From Nonlabens xylanidelens (GTDB taxonomy: Bacteria > Bacteroidota > Bacteroidia > Flavobacteriales > Flavobacteriaceae): a stretch of 64,000 nucleotides of DNA. The notes under the pieces are model-generated. The model was not told where the DNA came from, did not search any database, and worked only from the letters and a program-made list of their open reading frames with translations. The stretch lies in NCBI RefSeq assembly GCF_002934445.1, contig NZ_PTJE01000001.1, positions 310,001 through 374,000 of the forward strand. The letters are read 5' to 3'. A program made the translations under genes and the position numbers. Numbering within the stretch: position 1 is the first letter of the stretch; the number at the start of each line of letters is the position of its first letter. Shown one piece after another: positions 37,243 to 47,680 of this stretch.

Positions 37243-38097
37243 TTAAAATAAGTCTTTGAAAGTAAATGTTTGATCTAGTCTCACTCCTTTATCCGTATGT
37301 TTTACGGTAATAATTTCATTAAAAGGATCGTGTTCTAAAATGAGGTAATATCCCTTAGTTGCAGCTTCATTTAGAAATTTTTCTTTTTCACCTAGCGTGA
37401 TTAATGGTCTGGTATCATACCCCATTACATAAGGCAAAGGAATATGTCCCACTGTAGGAAGTAAATCTGCCATGTAAACGAATGTTTTACCATCTAAGTG
37501 TATGTGCGGAATCATCATCTTTTCTGTATGTCCATCTACAAAAAGAATATCAAAATCCATTTCATTTTGTTTCTCATAATTGCTGTTTTGAGAAATAAAA
37601 TTAAGCTGTCCGTTTTCTTCTATGGGTTTGATGTTTTCTGTTAGAAAACTAGCTTTCTCACGATCGTTAGGTTCTATTGCCCAATTCCAGTGACTAGAGT
37701 TAGTGTGACATACCGCCTTCGCGAAAGCGGGCTCAAAAAAATCTCCTTTACTACTCTTCTTAATTACACCACCACAATGGTCAAAGTGCAAGTGCGTCAG
37801 AAAAACGTCTGTAATGTCGTCGCGAGAGAATCCTTTTTCTTTTAGCGAACTATCTAGATCAAATTTATGATCCATATAATAATAGCCAAAAAACTTCTCT
37901 GACTGCTTATTACCCATTCCAGTATCTACCAAAGTAAGTCTATCTCCATTCTCAATAAGCAGGCATCGTGCCGCCATATCAATCATGTTATTAGAGTCTG
38001 CAGGGTTAGTGCGTGTCCATAGACTTTTAGGCACCACACCGAACATAGCACCACCATCTAACTTAAAATTACCAGATTCTATTGAGTGTATTTTCAT
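37243..38097 (-). CDS. MBL-fold metallo-hydrolase
   Basis: 284 residues, metallo-beta-lactamase fold. The metal motif is THLHFDHCGG, with later ligands in FVDGHTEKMM and LEHDPFN. It resembles the lactonase/AhlD-like branch by the start (MKIHSIESGNFKLDGGAMFG), but the substrate is not predictable. The frame opens at 38115, yet the ATG at 38097 matches the family start. The one-mismatch palindrome at 37724-37739 encodes PAFAKAV. It is 45 bp downstream of the SulP gene on the same strand. Confidence 0.87.
   Translation of the reverse strand: MKIHSIESGNFKLDGGAMFGVVPKSLWTRTNPADSNNMIDMAARCLLIENGDRLTLVDTGMGNKQSEKFFGYYYMDHKFDLDSSLKEKGFSRDDITDVFLTHLHFDHCGGVIKKSSKGDFFEPAFAKAVCHTNSSHWNWAIEPNDREKASFLTENIKPIEENGQLNFISQNSNYEKQNEMDFDILFVDGHTEKMMIPHIHLDGKTFVYMADLLPTVGHIPLPYVMGYDTRPLITLGEKEKFLNEAATKGYYLILEHDPFNEIITVKHTDKGVRLDQTFTFKDLF
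37724..37739. repeat. iterated palindrome, copy 10 (one mismatch, in MBL gene)
   Basis: CGCCTTCGCGAAAGCG. The mismatch is synonymous on the coding strand (AAA to AAG in AFAKA). C and G flank it. Confidence 0.88.
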
Positions 38098-38160
38098 AGT
38101 GCATGCAAAATACAAAATGTAGCACCATGCTTACAATGTCTTTAAGAATAAATAAGCATT

Positions 38161-40377
38161 TTAATAAGCGACTAGCGCTTCTTTAACCACGATTTTTCTA
38201 AGTCGGTTCCCAAAGTCGATCAATTTCTTTATTTCTTTAACCCCAGAAGTACGTTGTGTCCTGAAAATTAATAAGGAAACACCGTCAGATTCTACATGAT
38301 AATATGAATTACATTCAAAGAACTTCACTAAATCGTCATTAAAATATTCCTGAACTTGATAAGGATTTTTCCCTATAAGGTAAAAGCGTTTTGTAAAATC
38401 AGAATGGTTATCAATAGGTATATCTTCATATCCTGCAATAGCATATAGACGCTCCATAAAACCTTCTCTATCCAGGGTAAATTCTGGAATAGCATGCTCT
38501 AGTTTAATGTGTAACATCGTAGTACGCACATCTTCTTTGGCTATAAATTCACCTTCAGAAAAATGAATATCAAATAAGGAGAATGAACTGTCTTCATTGA
38601 ACAGTCTATTGTATATTTTTTCAATCTTTTTAGTCTTGAAGTATCTAAAATTATCTAAAACCTCTGTATTTCCCTTTACATCCACCTCATACTCTAATGA
38701 ATAGTCTTGGGCAATTTCTTTTAAAGTAGTCTGTCTTTTAGTAAGGTTACCTGTAATAAAAGGTATACCTGGTATAAGCCTGCGCAATGCAAATGGATGT
38801 TGTGAATCTGTGCCATGTAGATCTAGCCCTATAATTTCTAGATGCCCACCTCGTTTATGAAACACATCTTGATAAGCACTTAGATTTTCCATTACTGTGT
38901 GATCGACAAATTCACATAACGATAAATCTACCACAACGTCTTCTGTCTCTGGAATGGCATTTAATTTTTCTTTAAGTCTGTAAAAGTTTAAAAAAGTACA
39001 GAAATGCTTGACATTAATATAATAATGCTGATCTCCTTTTTTCTCTTTAAACATCAACACATTAGGTTTGCGCCAGTTTTTTATGAAAAGCTCCAGATCC
39101 TTATTTAATATTACATGGATAACAAAGGTCATTAAAACACCTGCCAGAATTCCTGAAATTAACCCAATGAAAAGTGTTACTAATAATGTGGTGAAAAAGA
39201 TTATAAGCTGCTCTTTTCCTATCTTAAAAATCTTTGCTACGTTACTAGGAGACGCCAGTTTATAACCTGTATACACAAGAATGGCCATTAAAGCTGGCAA
39301 CGGTATGCGTGTTAATTGCGTACTGAATAAAAGAATAAAAACAACTAGAAAAGTAGCGTGAGCAAAGTTAGAAGATCGATTGCTACCACCATTATTCACA
39401 TTTACAGAACTTCTTGCTATTACAGTAACGACATTGAGACCTCCTAAAAAACCACTACCTATAGTTGCAAGACCTAGTGCTTTAAGATCTCTATTTACGT
39501 TAGACCTTCTTTTTTCTGGATCTAACTGGTCTACTGCCTTAATACTTAACAAAGACTCAATACTAGCTATTAATGTAATCGCAAGAACACTACCCCAGAA
39601 ACCTATGGAGTTAACAAGATTAAAATTAGGAGTAGGTATGTCAGACACAATCTGGCTGCCTGTAGGAATATTTGAGATCATGTATCTAGGATCTACTGGA
39701 TGCGGCTGTTGTAATACTAATTCATAGAAGTAACTAACTCCTATAGATATCAAAACTATCCACATAGGCGCTGGGACTAAGTGAAAGTATTTATTTCTAA
39801 TTTTAGGATAAAACACCATAATAGCTAGTGCTATAACCCCAGATATCGCGGCATAAGTAAAGCCCGAATGGTTATAAGAAAAGACTCCTATTATAGTAGA
39901 CGGTATAGCAAGTAGGTAATCTATACTACCTGGTAACTTCATCTCATTACCCATCATGATATGAAATTGCTTCCCTAAAATAATAAGGCCTATGGCAGCC
40001 AGCATTCCCTGAATAGCACTAGATGGAAAAAAGTCTGCTAGTTTTCCCATTCTTAAAAAGCCCAGTATGGTTAACAACACGCCAGAACATATAATAGCAG
40101 CATAGGTACCATTTAAACCTAATGTCGCAACCGCGACTAATATGACACCCACTAGCCCATTACCAGGACCAGAGATAGTGACATTACTACCACCTAGAAT
40201 AGAGACTAAAACTCCACCTACCACAGCAGCAATAACACCAGCAATAGGTGGTGCCTCACTAGCCATAGCCAGACCTAGTCCTAATGGTAGCGCGATAAGA
40301 CTAACCACAAAACCACTAAAAATATTTTTGGGTAATGCTTTAAAAAACCCTTTGATGTCTGTTTTCTTCTTCGTCAT
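38161..40377 (-). CDS. SulP family anion transporter with STAS and extra C-terminal domain
   Basis: 738 residues. The SulP transport domain fills about residues 15-430 (SGFVVSLIALPLGLGLAMASEAPP, ISGPGNGLVG), followed by a STAS domain near 455-560 (VDLSLCEFVDHTVMENL). A further 150 residues (about 590-738) with no family I recognise make it longer than most SulP proteins. Family substrates are bicarbonate, sulfate or other anions; which one is not decidable here. Its ATG overlaps the Usp gene stop by 4 bp, so the two are translated together and may be functionally coupled. Confidence 0.88.
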   Translation of the reverse strand: MTKKKTDIKGFFKALPKNIFSGFVVSLIALPLGLGLAMASEAPPIAGVIAAVVGGVLVSILGGSNVTISGPGNGLVGVILVAVATLGLNGTYAAIICSGVLLTILGFLRMGKLADFFPSSAIQGMLAAIGLIILGKQFHIMMGNEMKLPGSIDYLLAIPSTIIGVFSYNHSGFTYAAISGVIALAIMVFYPKIRNKYFHLVPAPMWIVLISIGVSYFYELVLQQPHPVDPRYMISNIPTGSQIVSDIPTPNFNLVNSIGFWGSVLAITLIASIESLLSIKAVDQLDPEKRRSNVNRDLKALGLATIGSGFLGGLNVVTVIARSSVNVNNGGSNRSSNFAHATFLVVFILLFSTQLTRIPLPALMAILVYTGYKLASPSNVAKIFKIGKEQLIIFFTTLLVTLFIGLISGILAGVLMTFVIHVILNKDLELFIKNWRKPNVLMFKEKKGDQHYYINVKHFCTFLNFYRLKEKLNAIPETEDVVVDLSLCEFVDHTVMENLSAYQDVFHKRGGHLEIIGLDLHGTDSQHPFALRRLIPGIPFITGNLTKRQTTLKEIAQDYSLEYEVDVKGNTEVLDNFRYFKTKKIEKIYNRLFNEDSSFSLFDIHFSEGEFIAKEDVRTTMLHIKLEHAIPEFTLDREGFMERLYAIAGYEDIPIDNHSDFTKRFYLIGKNPYQVQEYFNDDLVKFFECNSYYHVESDGVSLLIFRTQRTSGVKEIKKLIDFGNRLRKIVVKEALVAY

Positions 40378-41222
40378 CTTACTATAAGTACATCAGTAGG
40401 CAGTTCATTTAAAATATGCTCTAGATCATGTGGGAAAAACCGATCTAAAAAACTAGACTTTTTAGGCGCGTTCATGACCAGTAAATCTGCTCTTACTATT
40501 TGAGCATAATGACCTATAGAATAACCACGCTGTCCAAAGATAGGTTGCGTACTTACCTGAATATCTTTCTTTTCTTCGCTAGGTATATGGTTCAATATAC
40601 CTTGAACACGTAATTCTTCTTGTCGTTTAAGTTTCTCTTTCAGCAAGTTTGCTTTACGTAAACTTTGATCGTCGTCAATTTTTATAGAAACCTTTTCTTG
40701 TTCTATCTCTTCCACAATGGTCAGTTGATTGCTTCCTAAACTATGTGCAACATAAAAAGCAGTTTCTATGGTATGCTCTGTGTGCGCATCCTTGAGACCA
40801 TTTACCACCATGTGTTTGCATGGTTTTCTTATCACACTAGGATTAGTCATCATTAAAACAGAACATGTCGCTTTTCTAGTAAGTTTACGTGCTATAGAGC
40901 CTAAATAAAACTTGACAAATTTTTCTTGCTTTAATGCTCCCAGAAGTAACAAATCTATTTTATGCTCCTTAACGGTTTCTAAAATAACCTCTACAGGGTC
41001 GCCCTCGTTAAAGATAATTTCATAAGATAATTGTGACTGTCCACAATTACCTATGTATTGATCTATAGTTCTTATTTTTTCATCACTTCTCTGCCCCACA
41101 TGAATTAAAGACAGCTTTGCACCGAACATGCAACTTAATCTTGCAGCCTCGCTTACGTTTGCTTCTAGTGTAGGGGAAAAAGCGATTCCTATCGCTATAT
41201 TTTTAAATGAGGTGTAACTCAA
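40374..41222 (-). CDS. tandem universal stress protein
   Basis: 282 residues made of two UspA-like domains (about 1-140 and 145-282). The G-x2-G-x9-G-(S/T) ATP-binding pattern is only partly visible: LLGALKQEKFVKFYLGSIARKLTRKATCSVLMM in the first, and weaker in the second. Such tandem Usps often sit next to transporters and bind nucleotides. It is followed by SulP with a 4-bp overlap and faces the antiporter gene across a 122-bp region that contains the palindrome. Confidence 0.85.
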   Translation of the reverse strand: MSYTSFKNIAIGIAFSPTLEANVSEAARLSCMFGAKLSLIHVGQRSDEKIRTIDQYIGNCGQSQLSYEIIFNEGDPVEVILETVKEHKIDLLLLGALKQEKFVKFYLGSIARKLTRKATCSVLMMTNPSVIRKPCKHMVVNGLKDAHTEHTIETAFYVAHSLGSNQLTIVEEIEQEKVSIKIDDDQSLRKANLLKEKLKRQEELRVQGILNHIPSEEKKDIQVSTQPIFGQRGYSIGHYAQIVRADLLVMNAPKKSSFLDRFFPHDLEHILNELPTDVLIVR

Positions 41223-41274
41223 TGCCTATTATTTGTTAAAAAAACATAAATATAGGCTTAATTATTACTTATTT

Positions 41275-41290
41275 CGCTTTCGCGAAAGCG
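41275..41290. repeat. iterated palindrome, copy 11 (exact, intergenic)
   Basis: Exact 16-mer between the divergent usp and antiporter genes. Confidence 0.95.
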
Positions 41291-41344
41291 TAACCGCTAT
41301 AAAACTGATAAAAAAGGTTGTAATTTTCCTGAAAATTTAAAAAT

Positions 41345-43201
41345 ATGCTAGAACTAGCAGGAATTATTATACTTGGAATACTTGCACAGTGGATGGCATG
41401 GAGATTAAAAATCCCTGCTATATTACCGTTAATCATCATAGGTCTACTCGTAGGGCCTATAGCGTCGCTTTACACTGCAGACGCTTCAAAAATTATCGAA
41501 CCTATGTGGAATGGGGAAAATGGCCTATTCCCTGGTGACAGTTTATTTTACTTTGTGTCACTGGCTATAAGTATCATTCTTTTTGAGGGCGGATTAACTT
41601 TAAAGAGAGATGAAATTCTTAACACCGGACCAGTTATCGGTAAATTAATATCAGTTGCTGTTATCATCACATTTGTAGGTGGTGGAGTTGCTGCACATTA
41701 TATATTTGGTCTTACATGGAAGATTTCTTTGCTATTCTCTGCATTGATAATCGTTACAGGGCCTACGGTTATCACACCTATATTACGTAACATACCTTTA
41801 AAAAAAGATGTGAGTTCCATCCTTAAATGGGAAGGTATTCTTATTGACCCTATAGGTGCATTATTTGCCGTATTGGTATTTGAATTCATAAGTGCTGGTG
41901 CAGGCGGAGAGTTTACACTAGTGGCTTTAGAAGAATTTGGTAAAATCGTATTGTTCGGTTTTTCTTTTGGTTTTTCTTTTGCCCATGCTCTTGCTTTTTC
42001 TATTAAGAAAAAACTTATACCACATTATTTATTGAATGTTTTTACACTGGCAGCCGTTTTAGGAGTCTTTGTATTGAGCGACAGTTTTGCTCATGAATCT
42101 GGATTATTATCTGTAGTGGTAATGGGAATGGTTTTAGGAAACATCAATTTACCTAACATTAAAGAACTTCTTTATTTTAAAGAGTCTCTAAGTGTTCTTT
42201 TAATCTCTATCCTATTTATATTACTGGCTGCAAACATAAATATGGAAGATCTTTATCTTATCTACAGATGGGAAACTCTCGTATTATTTGCAATCATGGC
42301 ATTTATCATACGACCACTAGGGGTTTTTGCTAGCTCGATAAATAGTGGACTTAAATTAAATGAAAAATTATTCATTTCTTGGGTAGGACCTCGTGGTATC
42401 GTTGCCGCAGGTATCGCATCACTTTTTGGTTCTAAGCTAGTCTCTCAAGGAATACCTGGTGCAGAATACATTACTCCTCTAGTATTCATGATCGTGTTAG
42501 GAACCGTATTACTTAATGCTACTACGGCTAGAATGTTTGCAAAAATAGTAGGCGTTTTCCTTAAACAATCTAATGGTATCATGATAGTAGGTGCCTCTAA
42601 ATTCTCTAGAGTCATTGCAAAATACCTTAAGGAACACGGCCGCAGTGTCGTATTAGTAGACACCAATGCAAACAATATACGCATCGCCAAAGAAAGCGGA
42701 CTGGATGCTGTTACAGCAGACATTTACTCTGATTCCATATCAGACGATATTGAATTTAACAATATAGGCTTTTTACTAGCACTGACTGGCAACTCTCAAA
42801 TTAACGATTATGCTATCGAGCGATTTGAAAAACGTTTTGGAGAAAATGGAGCGTATAGACTGGTACATTCTAACGAGATTAACAATCCTAATAAGAACCC
42901 AGTCACTGGTTTATTTTCTGCTACAGATGACTATGTAAACATGATGGAAGTTACACGTCACCACGGTAAAATTCATGAGATTACAATTAAGTCTCAGGAA
43001 CATTTTGAAGGTCTTATAGAGATTACAAAAACTGACGAAGACATCGTACCTCTATTTATACGTCACGATAACGCCATAGACATCGTACCATCGATGTCAG
43101 GTAAAATGGAAATAGAAGAAGGCAGTATTCTTGCTTATATAGGTAAAGAAATAGTAGAACAAGCCTCTGGAGAAGTAACTATGGAAGAAGAGCAAGATTA
43201 A
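41345..43201 (+). CDS. cation:proton antiporter with TrkA-type regulatory domain
   Basis: 618 residues. About 12 membrane helices in the first 400 residues form a CPA-family Na+ or K+/H+ exchanger (ITGPTVITPILRN, WEGILIDPIGALFAVLV, WVGPRGIVAAGIASL). A cytoplasmic RCK/TrkA-N domain follows at about 410-520 (IMIVGASKFSRVIAKYLKEHGRSVVLVDTN), then a TrkA-C-like part. It exchanges cations for protons under nucleotide control. It is monocistronic and ended by a clear terminator. Confidence 0.92.
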   Translation: MLELAGIIILGILAQWMAWRLKIPAILPLIIIGLLVGPIASLYTADASKIIEPMWNGENGLFPGDSLFYFVSLAISIILFEGGLTLKRDEILNTGPVIGKLISVAVIITFVGGGVAAHYIFGLTWKISLLFSALIIVTGPTVITPILRNIPLKKDVSSILKWEGILIDPIGALFAVLVFEFISAGAGGEFTLVALEEFGKIVLFGFSFGFSFAHALAFSIKKKLIPHYLLNVFTLAAVLGVFVLSDSFAHESGLLSVVVMGMVLGNINLPNIKELLYFKESLSVLLISILFILLAANINMEDLYLIYRWETLVLFAIMAFIIRPLGVFASSINSGLKLNEKLFISWVGPRGIVAAGIASLFGSKLVSQGIPGAEYITPLVFMIVLGTVLLNATTARMFAKIVGVFLKQSNGIMIVGASKFSRVIAKYLKEHGRSVVLVDTNANNIRIAKESGLDAVTADIYSDSISDDIEFNNIGFLLALTGNSQINDYAIERFEKRFGENGAYRLVHSNEINNPNKNPVTGLFSATDDYVNMMEVTRHHGKIHEITIKSQEHFEGLIEITKTDEDIVPLFIRHDNAIDIVPSMSGKMEIEEGSILAYIGKEIVEQASGEVTMEEEQD

Positions 43202-43224
43202 TTTCTCTTCTTCTTACATAAAGC

Positions 43225-43257
43225 AAAAACCCTCATCATAACTGATGAGGGTTTTTT
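43225..43257 (+). terminator. terminator after the antiporter gene
   Basis: Stem AAAAACCCTCATCA / TGATGAGGGTTTTT with a 4-base loop and T run; also suited to the opposite strand. Confidence 0.88.
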
Positions 43258-43299
43258 ATTTGTGCACACTTTTATAAAGCAGGACTAAAATCTTACTAG

Positions 43300-45099
43300 T
43301 TAATCATTTAATTTAAGAACAGCCATAAACGCTTGCTGTGGTATCTCTACATTTCCTACCTGACGCATACGTTTCTTACCTTTCTTTTGCTTTTCAAGAA
43401 GCTTACGTTTACGAGAGATATCACCACCATAACATTTTGCAGTTACATCTTTACGCAATGCTTTAATCGTTTCACGAGCAATGATTTTTGCACCGATAGC
43501 TGCTTGTACAGGAATATCAAATTGTTGACGTGGTATTAACTCACGTAATTTTTCTACCATTTTCTTACCTATGGTATATGCATTATCAAAGTGAATTAAG
43601 GCACTTAAGGCATCTACTGTCTGTGCATTTAATAAAATATCTACACGTACTAATTTAGATTCACGCATTCCTAAAGGAGCATAATCAAATGATGCATAAC
43701 CTTTAGAAACAGTCTTAAGTCTGTCATAGAAATCAAAAACAATCTCTGCTAGTGGCATGTCAAAAGTCATTTCTACACGCTCTGTAGTAAGGTAAGTTTG
43801 ATTAGTTACCACACCACGTTTTTCTATACAAAGTGACATTACATTACCTACAAAATCAGATTTTGTAATAATAGTTGCTTTTATATAAGGCTCTTCTACT
43901 CTATTAAGACTAGAAGGCTCTGGTAAGTCAGAAGGGTTGTTTACAATAAGAATCTCGTCTGGATTCTTATGAGTATATGCGTGGTAAGAAACGTTAGGCA
44001 CTGTAGTAATTACCGTCATGTCGAACTCGCGTTCTAGACGTTCTTGAATAATCTCTAAGTGTAACATTCCTAAGAACCCACAACGGAAACCAAAACCTAA
44101 TGCCGCACTACTCTCTGCCTGAAATACCAATGAAGCATCATTCAGTTGTAGTTTTTCCATACTAGAACGCAAGTCTTCATAATCTTCAGTATCAACAGGG
44201 TAAATACCTGCAAAAACCATAGGTTTCACATCTTCAAAACCGCCTATAGGGTTTGTAGTAGGCTTAGCATGATCTGTGATCGTGTCACCTACTTTTACTT
44301 CTTTGGCTTCTTTAATACCTGTAATTAGATACCCAACATCACCAGCTTTTATTTCTTTTTTAGGAACTTGATTTAGTTTCAAGGTTCCTATTTCATCTGC
44401 ATAATAACTCTCGCCAGTGGCTACAAATTTAATATGCTGCCCTTTTTTAATAGAACCGTTTATAACTCTAAAAATAGTCTCAACTCCACGGAACTGATTG
44501 TACTGTGAGTCAAAAACAAGTGCCTGTAATGGCTCATCAGGATCTCCAACAGGTGCAGGGACTCTTTCTATAATAGCATCTAAAATATCTTGAATACCTA
44601 ATCCTGTTTTTGCACTAGCCGGTATCACCTCACTAGGATCACAACCTAAAAGATCTACGATATCATCTGTAACCTCTTCTGGATTTGCACTAGGAAGATC
44701 TACTTTATTTAAAACAGGTATAATTTCTAAATCATTTTCTAGTGCTAGATAAAGATTAGAAATAGTTTGTGCTTGTATACTTTGTGCTGCATCTACTATT
44801 AACAACGCTCCTTCACAGGCAGCGATAGAACGAGACACTTCATAAGAAAAGTCTACGTGACCAGGCGTGTCTATTAGGTTAAGGATGTACTGCTCACCGT
44901 CTGGCGCCGTATAATCCATTTGTATAGCATGTGATTTAATAGTTATCCCACGCTCACGCTCTAGATCCATATTATCTAACAGTTGCGCCTGAGATTCTCT
45001 CTTAGTAACTGTTTGTGTAGCATCTAAAAGCCTGTCTGCCAGTGTACTTTTACCGTGATCAATATGTGCGATGATACAAAAATTACGTATATTCTTCAT
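43300..45099 (-). CDS. lepA: elongation factor 4 (LepA)
   Basis: A 599-residue translational GTPase. G1 AHIDHGKST is near the N-terminus, then G2/G3 RERGITI and DTPGHVDF and G4 NKVDLP. The LepA-specific C-terminal domain ([33 protein letters not shown]) is complete. It acts on stalled or mistranslocated ribosomes. It is single, with a -7 box 20 nt upstream of the ATG. Confidence 0.98.
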   Translation of the reverse strand: MKNIRNFCIIAHIDHGKSTLADRLLDATQTVTKRESQAQLLDNMDLERERGITIKSHAIQMDYTAPDGEQYILNLIDTPGHVDFSYEVSRSIAACEGALLIVDAAQSIQAQTISNLYLALENDLEIIPVLNKVDLPSANPEEVTDDIVDLLGCDPSEVIPASAKTGLGIQDILDAIIERVPAPVGDPDEPLQALVFDSQYNQFRGVETIFRVINGSIKKGQHIKFVATGESYYADEIGTLKLNQVPKKEIKAGDVGYLITGIKEAKEVKVGDTITDHAKPTTNPIGGFEDVKPMVFAGIYPVDTEDYEDLRSSMEKLQLNDASLVFQAESSAALGFGFRCGFLGMLHLEIIQERLEREFDMTVITTVPNVSYHAYTHKNPDEILIVNNPSDLPEPSSLNRVEEPYIKATIITKSDFVGNVMSLCIEKRGVVTNQTYLTTERVEMTFDMPLAEIVFDFYDRLKTVSKGYASFDYAPLGMRESKLVRVDILLNAQTVDALSALIHFDNAYTIGKKMVEKLRELIPRQQFDIPVQAAIGAKIIARETIKALRKDVTAKCYGGDISRKRKLLEKQKKGKKRMRQVGNVEIPQQAFMAVLKLND

Positions 45100-45118
45100 A
45101 GTCCTTTACAATAGGGTG

Positions 45119-45126
45119 CAAATATA
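45119..45126 (-). promoter_or_regulatory. -7 box for lepA
   Basis: Minus strand TATATTTG, leader about 13 nt. No -33 TTG. Confidence 0.45.
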
Positions 45127-45190
45127 ATCTAAAAGATGTCCTTAAGTTTTCTTGATCTTTGGTATTTTAGCTAACCATTAACCGCTCAAA

Positions 45191-47602
45191 ATGAAACACC
45201 TACCTTTTCTCACCTTTCTTATAGTATATAGTACGACTGCACAAACTAATCTTACAGGTACTGTAAACAGTAAAAATAAAGTAGGAATACCTTATGCAAC
45301 TGTAGTTACATTTAAAATGCCTGACAGTGTTTTTCATAAAGCCACCTCGGCAAATGAAAAAGGAGTTTTTAAATTTAATAATTTTGAACAAGGCACTTAT
45401 ACATTTCAGTTTTCTTCAGTTGGATATGTACCGCTTTCGCGAAAGCTAAACATAACAACTAATGAATCGTTAGGAGAATTTATCTTAGAAGAAGACACAG
45501 CACAGCTAGACGCAGTAGTATTAACAGCTGCAAAACCTACTATCGATAAAAAAGCAGACCGACTGGTTTTTAATGTTGAGAACACCATTTTAAGCGTTGG
45601 TAATACTCAAAACCTTTTAAAAAAGACACCTGGTATATTTGAGATGGAAGGAACTTACATGGTTCAAAACTCTCCTGCTGTAATTTATATTAACAACAAG
45701 CGTGTGTATTTAACTAATGAAGAGCTAGATGCATTATTACGTGGTTATAGTGCTGATAACATAAAGAGTGTAGAGGTTATCACAAATCCACCTGCTAGTT
45801 ATGATGCAGAAGGTGCTGCCGTCATTAATATCAACACCTCAAAAGGTATCTCTCTAGGCTATAAAGGAAACGTAAGTGGAAAATGGACTCAAGGTACTTT
45901 TACTAAATACCAGATAGGAACCTCTCACTTCTATAAGAATAACTGGTTAAATGTTTATGCTAACTACAACTACAACCCTAGGAAGGATTTTAAATTTGAC
46001 GACTCACAAATAGGTTTCTTTAATCCTGATGGAAGTAGGTCTGAAAGACGTTTTACTGAGTTAGAAAAAATAGAACGCAGTGCCTCTCATAATTTTAATA
46101 CGATCGTAGACATAACAGTAAATGAAAAAAATTCATTGAGCTTTTCTGGTAATTACAGCAGTAATGAAAATAATGATGCCAGTTATCAAAATGAAACTTT
46201 TATCCTACAAGAAGGCGCCACTACTTTTTCTGGCTTTAATACCGATTCTGATTTTGAGAAAAACAGAACTAACGGTTTTGTAAATGCACAATGGCAACAT
46301 GTTCTTAATGATAAAGGTGCAACATTAAACCTAGAAGGTAATTACATCTTTACCGATAGTGATCAGGTACAAAACCTTACTTCGACTTTCTTTGATACTA
46401 GCCAAACTACTACAGGTACTAATAGTTTTTTAACAGATGCTTTTCAAGAAATAGATATCTACACCGCAAAATTAGATTACAACACGAGTATAGGCAACTA
46501 CCAGTTAAGTTCAGGACTTAAATTTTCTAATGTAACATCTACAAGTTCACAGAACTTTTTTGACACTGATAGTGGCAGTACACTTAACCCAGCCTTCTCT
46601 GATTTGTTTTTATATGACGAGAGCATTTATGCTGCATATGCACAAATAGAGCGTAATTGGGAGAAATGGTCTATTGCAGCTGGATTGCGTGCAGAACAGA
46701 CAGACGTAGAAGGCGATTCTCAATCTCTAGGACAGGTTAACACACAGGAATACCTAGAGTTTTTCCCTAATCTAGCTATAACTAATCAGGCAAATGAGAA
46801 TAACTCCTATACCCTAAGTTATAAAAGAACCATAGACAGACCTAGATATGCTGACTTAAATCCTTTTAGCTCTTTTATAAATGACTTTAACTTCAGCACA
46901 GGAAACCCAAATCTACAGCCTGCTTTTAATAATAAATATACTTTAAGCTGGAATCATAAAAACACGTGGTTTGTAGATGCTTATTTTCTATACACAAAAG
47001 ATGTGCTAAGTGAGGTGCCTTTTCAAAATAACAGTAATAACCAGTTAAACTCGCAAAGCATAAATCTAAATTATGAATTGCAGTATAGTATAGATGCAGC
47101 AACCTATAGATACATAAATGACAGCTGGTATACAGGACTAAGCAGTAGCTTGTTCTATATGGAAAATGAAACTAGAGCAGTACAATCTGGTAATGTGGAT
47201 GTGAAAACATCTACCACAGGTTTATATTTAAGTTCTTTTAATAGAATCAATCTAGCAGATAATAGAACTTTATCCATGGACATAGAAGCGTCTTATATCT
47301 CCAGTCTTCTATTCGGTACTTATGAATGGGGTGGCTCATTCCCGACTAGCATCAGTTTTAATAAAAGCTTATGGAATAGAAGAGCGCAATTAACTCTTGC
47401 AGTTAACGACATCTTTAAAACCCAAAATCAAAGACTTACTACACGTTATTTAAACCAAGACAATTATTACCTAGCACTACCAGAAACTAGAACCATAAGC
47501 GTGGGCTTCACTTATAACTTTGGTAACTTTAGACTAGAAAACAATGAAGTAACCACTCCAGAAGAACAGAATCGTACAACTAAAAAAGAAGTAGGTTTAT
47601 AA
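45191..47602 (+). CDS. TonB-dependent receptor-like outer-membrane protein with CarboxypepD_reg-like domain
   Basis: 803 residues. A signal peptide (to about residue 18) is followed by a carboxypeptidase-regulatory-like beta-sandwich (LTGTVNSKNKVGIPYATVVTFK, residues 20-105), a plug-like segment (VEVITNPPASYDAEGAAVININTSKG) and a long barrel of the outer-membrane barrel family 3. The ligand is unknown. The palindrome at 45432-45447 (last base of the core changed) encodes PLSRKL in the N-terminal domain. It is monocistronic with a terminator. Confidence 0.87.
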   Translation: MKHLPFLTFLIVYSTTAQTNLTGTVNSKNKVGIPYATVVTFKMPDSVFHKATSANEKGVFKFNNFEQGTYTFQFSSVGYVPLSRKLNITTNESLGEFILEEDTAQLDAVVLTAAKPTIDKKADRLVFNVENTILSVGNTQNLLKKTPGIFEMEGTYMVQNSPAVIYINNKRVYLTNEELDALLRGYSADNIKSVEVITNPPASYDAEGAAVININTSKGISLGYKGNVSGKWTQGTFTKYQIGTSHFYKNNWLNVYANYNYNPRKDFKFDDSQIGFFNPDGSRSERRFTELEKIERSASHNFNTIVDITVNEKNSLSFSGNYSSNENNDASYQNETFILQEGATTFSGFNTDSDFEKNRTNGFVNAQWQHVLNDKGATLNLEGNYIFTDSDQVQNLTSTFFDTSQTTTGTNSFLTDAFQEIDIYTAKLDYNTSIGNYQLSSGLKFSNVTSTSSQNFFDTDSGSTLNPAFSDLFLYDESIYAAYAQIERNWEKWSIAAGLRAEQTDVEGDSQSLGQVNTQEYLEFFPNLAITNQANENNSYTLSYKRTIDRPRYADLNPFSSFINDFNFSTGNPNLQPAFNNKYTLSWNHKNTWFVDAYFLYTKDVLSEVPFQNNSNNQLNSQSINLNYELQYSIDAATYRYINDSWYTGLSSSLFYMENETRAVQSGNVDVKTSTTGLYLSSFNRINLADNRTLSMDIEASYISSLLFGTYEWGGSFPTSISFNKSLWNRRAQLTLAVNDIFKTQNQRLTTRYLNQDNYYLALPETRTISVGFTYNFGNFRLENNEVTTPEEQNRTTKKEVGL
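45432..45447. repeat. iterated palindrome, copy 12 (one mismatch, in receptor gene)
   Basis: CGCTTTCGCGAAAGCT, last base changed. Coding frame LSRKL. Confidence 0.88.
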
Positions 47603-47627
47603 ATAACTATAAATCTTGTTCAAAATA

Positions 47628-47659
47628 AAAAAGGCTTTCCATTTCTGGAAAGCCTTTTT
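47628..47659. terminator. bidirectional terminator
   Basis: Stem AAAAAGGCTTTCCA (47628-47641) / TGGAAAGCCTTTTT (47646-47659), between the receptor gene and the convergent DUF3078 gene. Confidence 0.9.
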
Positions 47660-47680
47660 AAGTAAAAGAAATATATTGTT

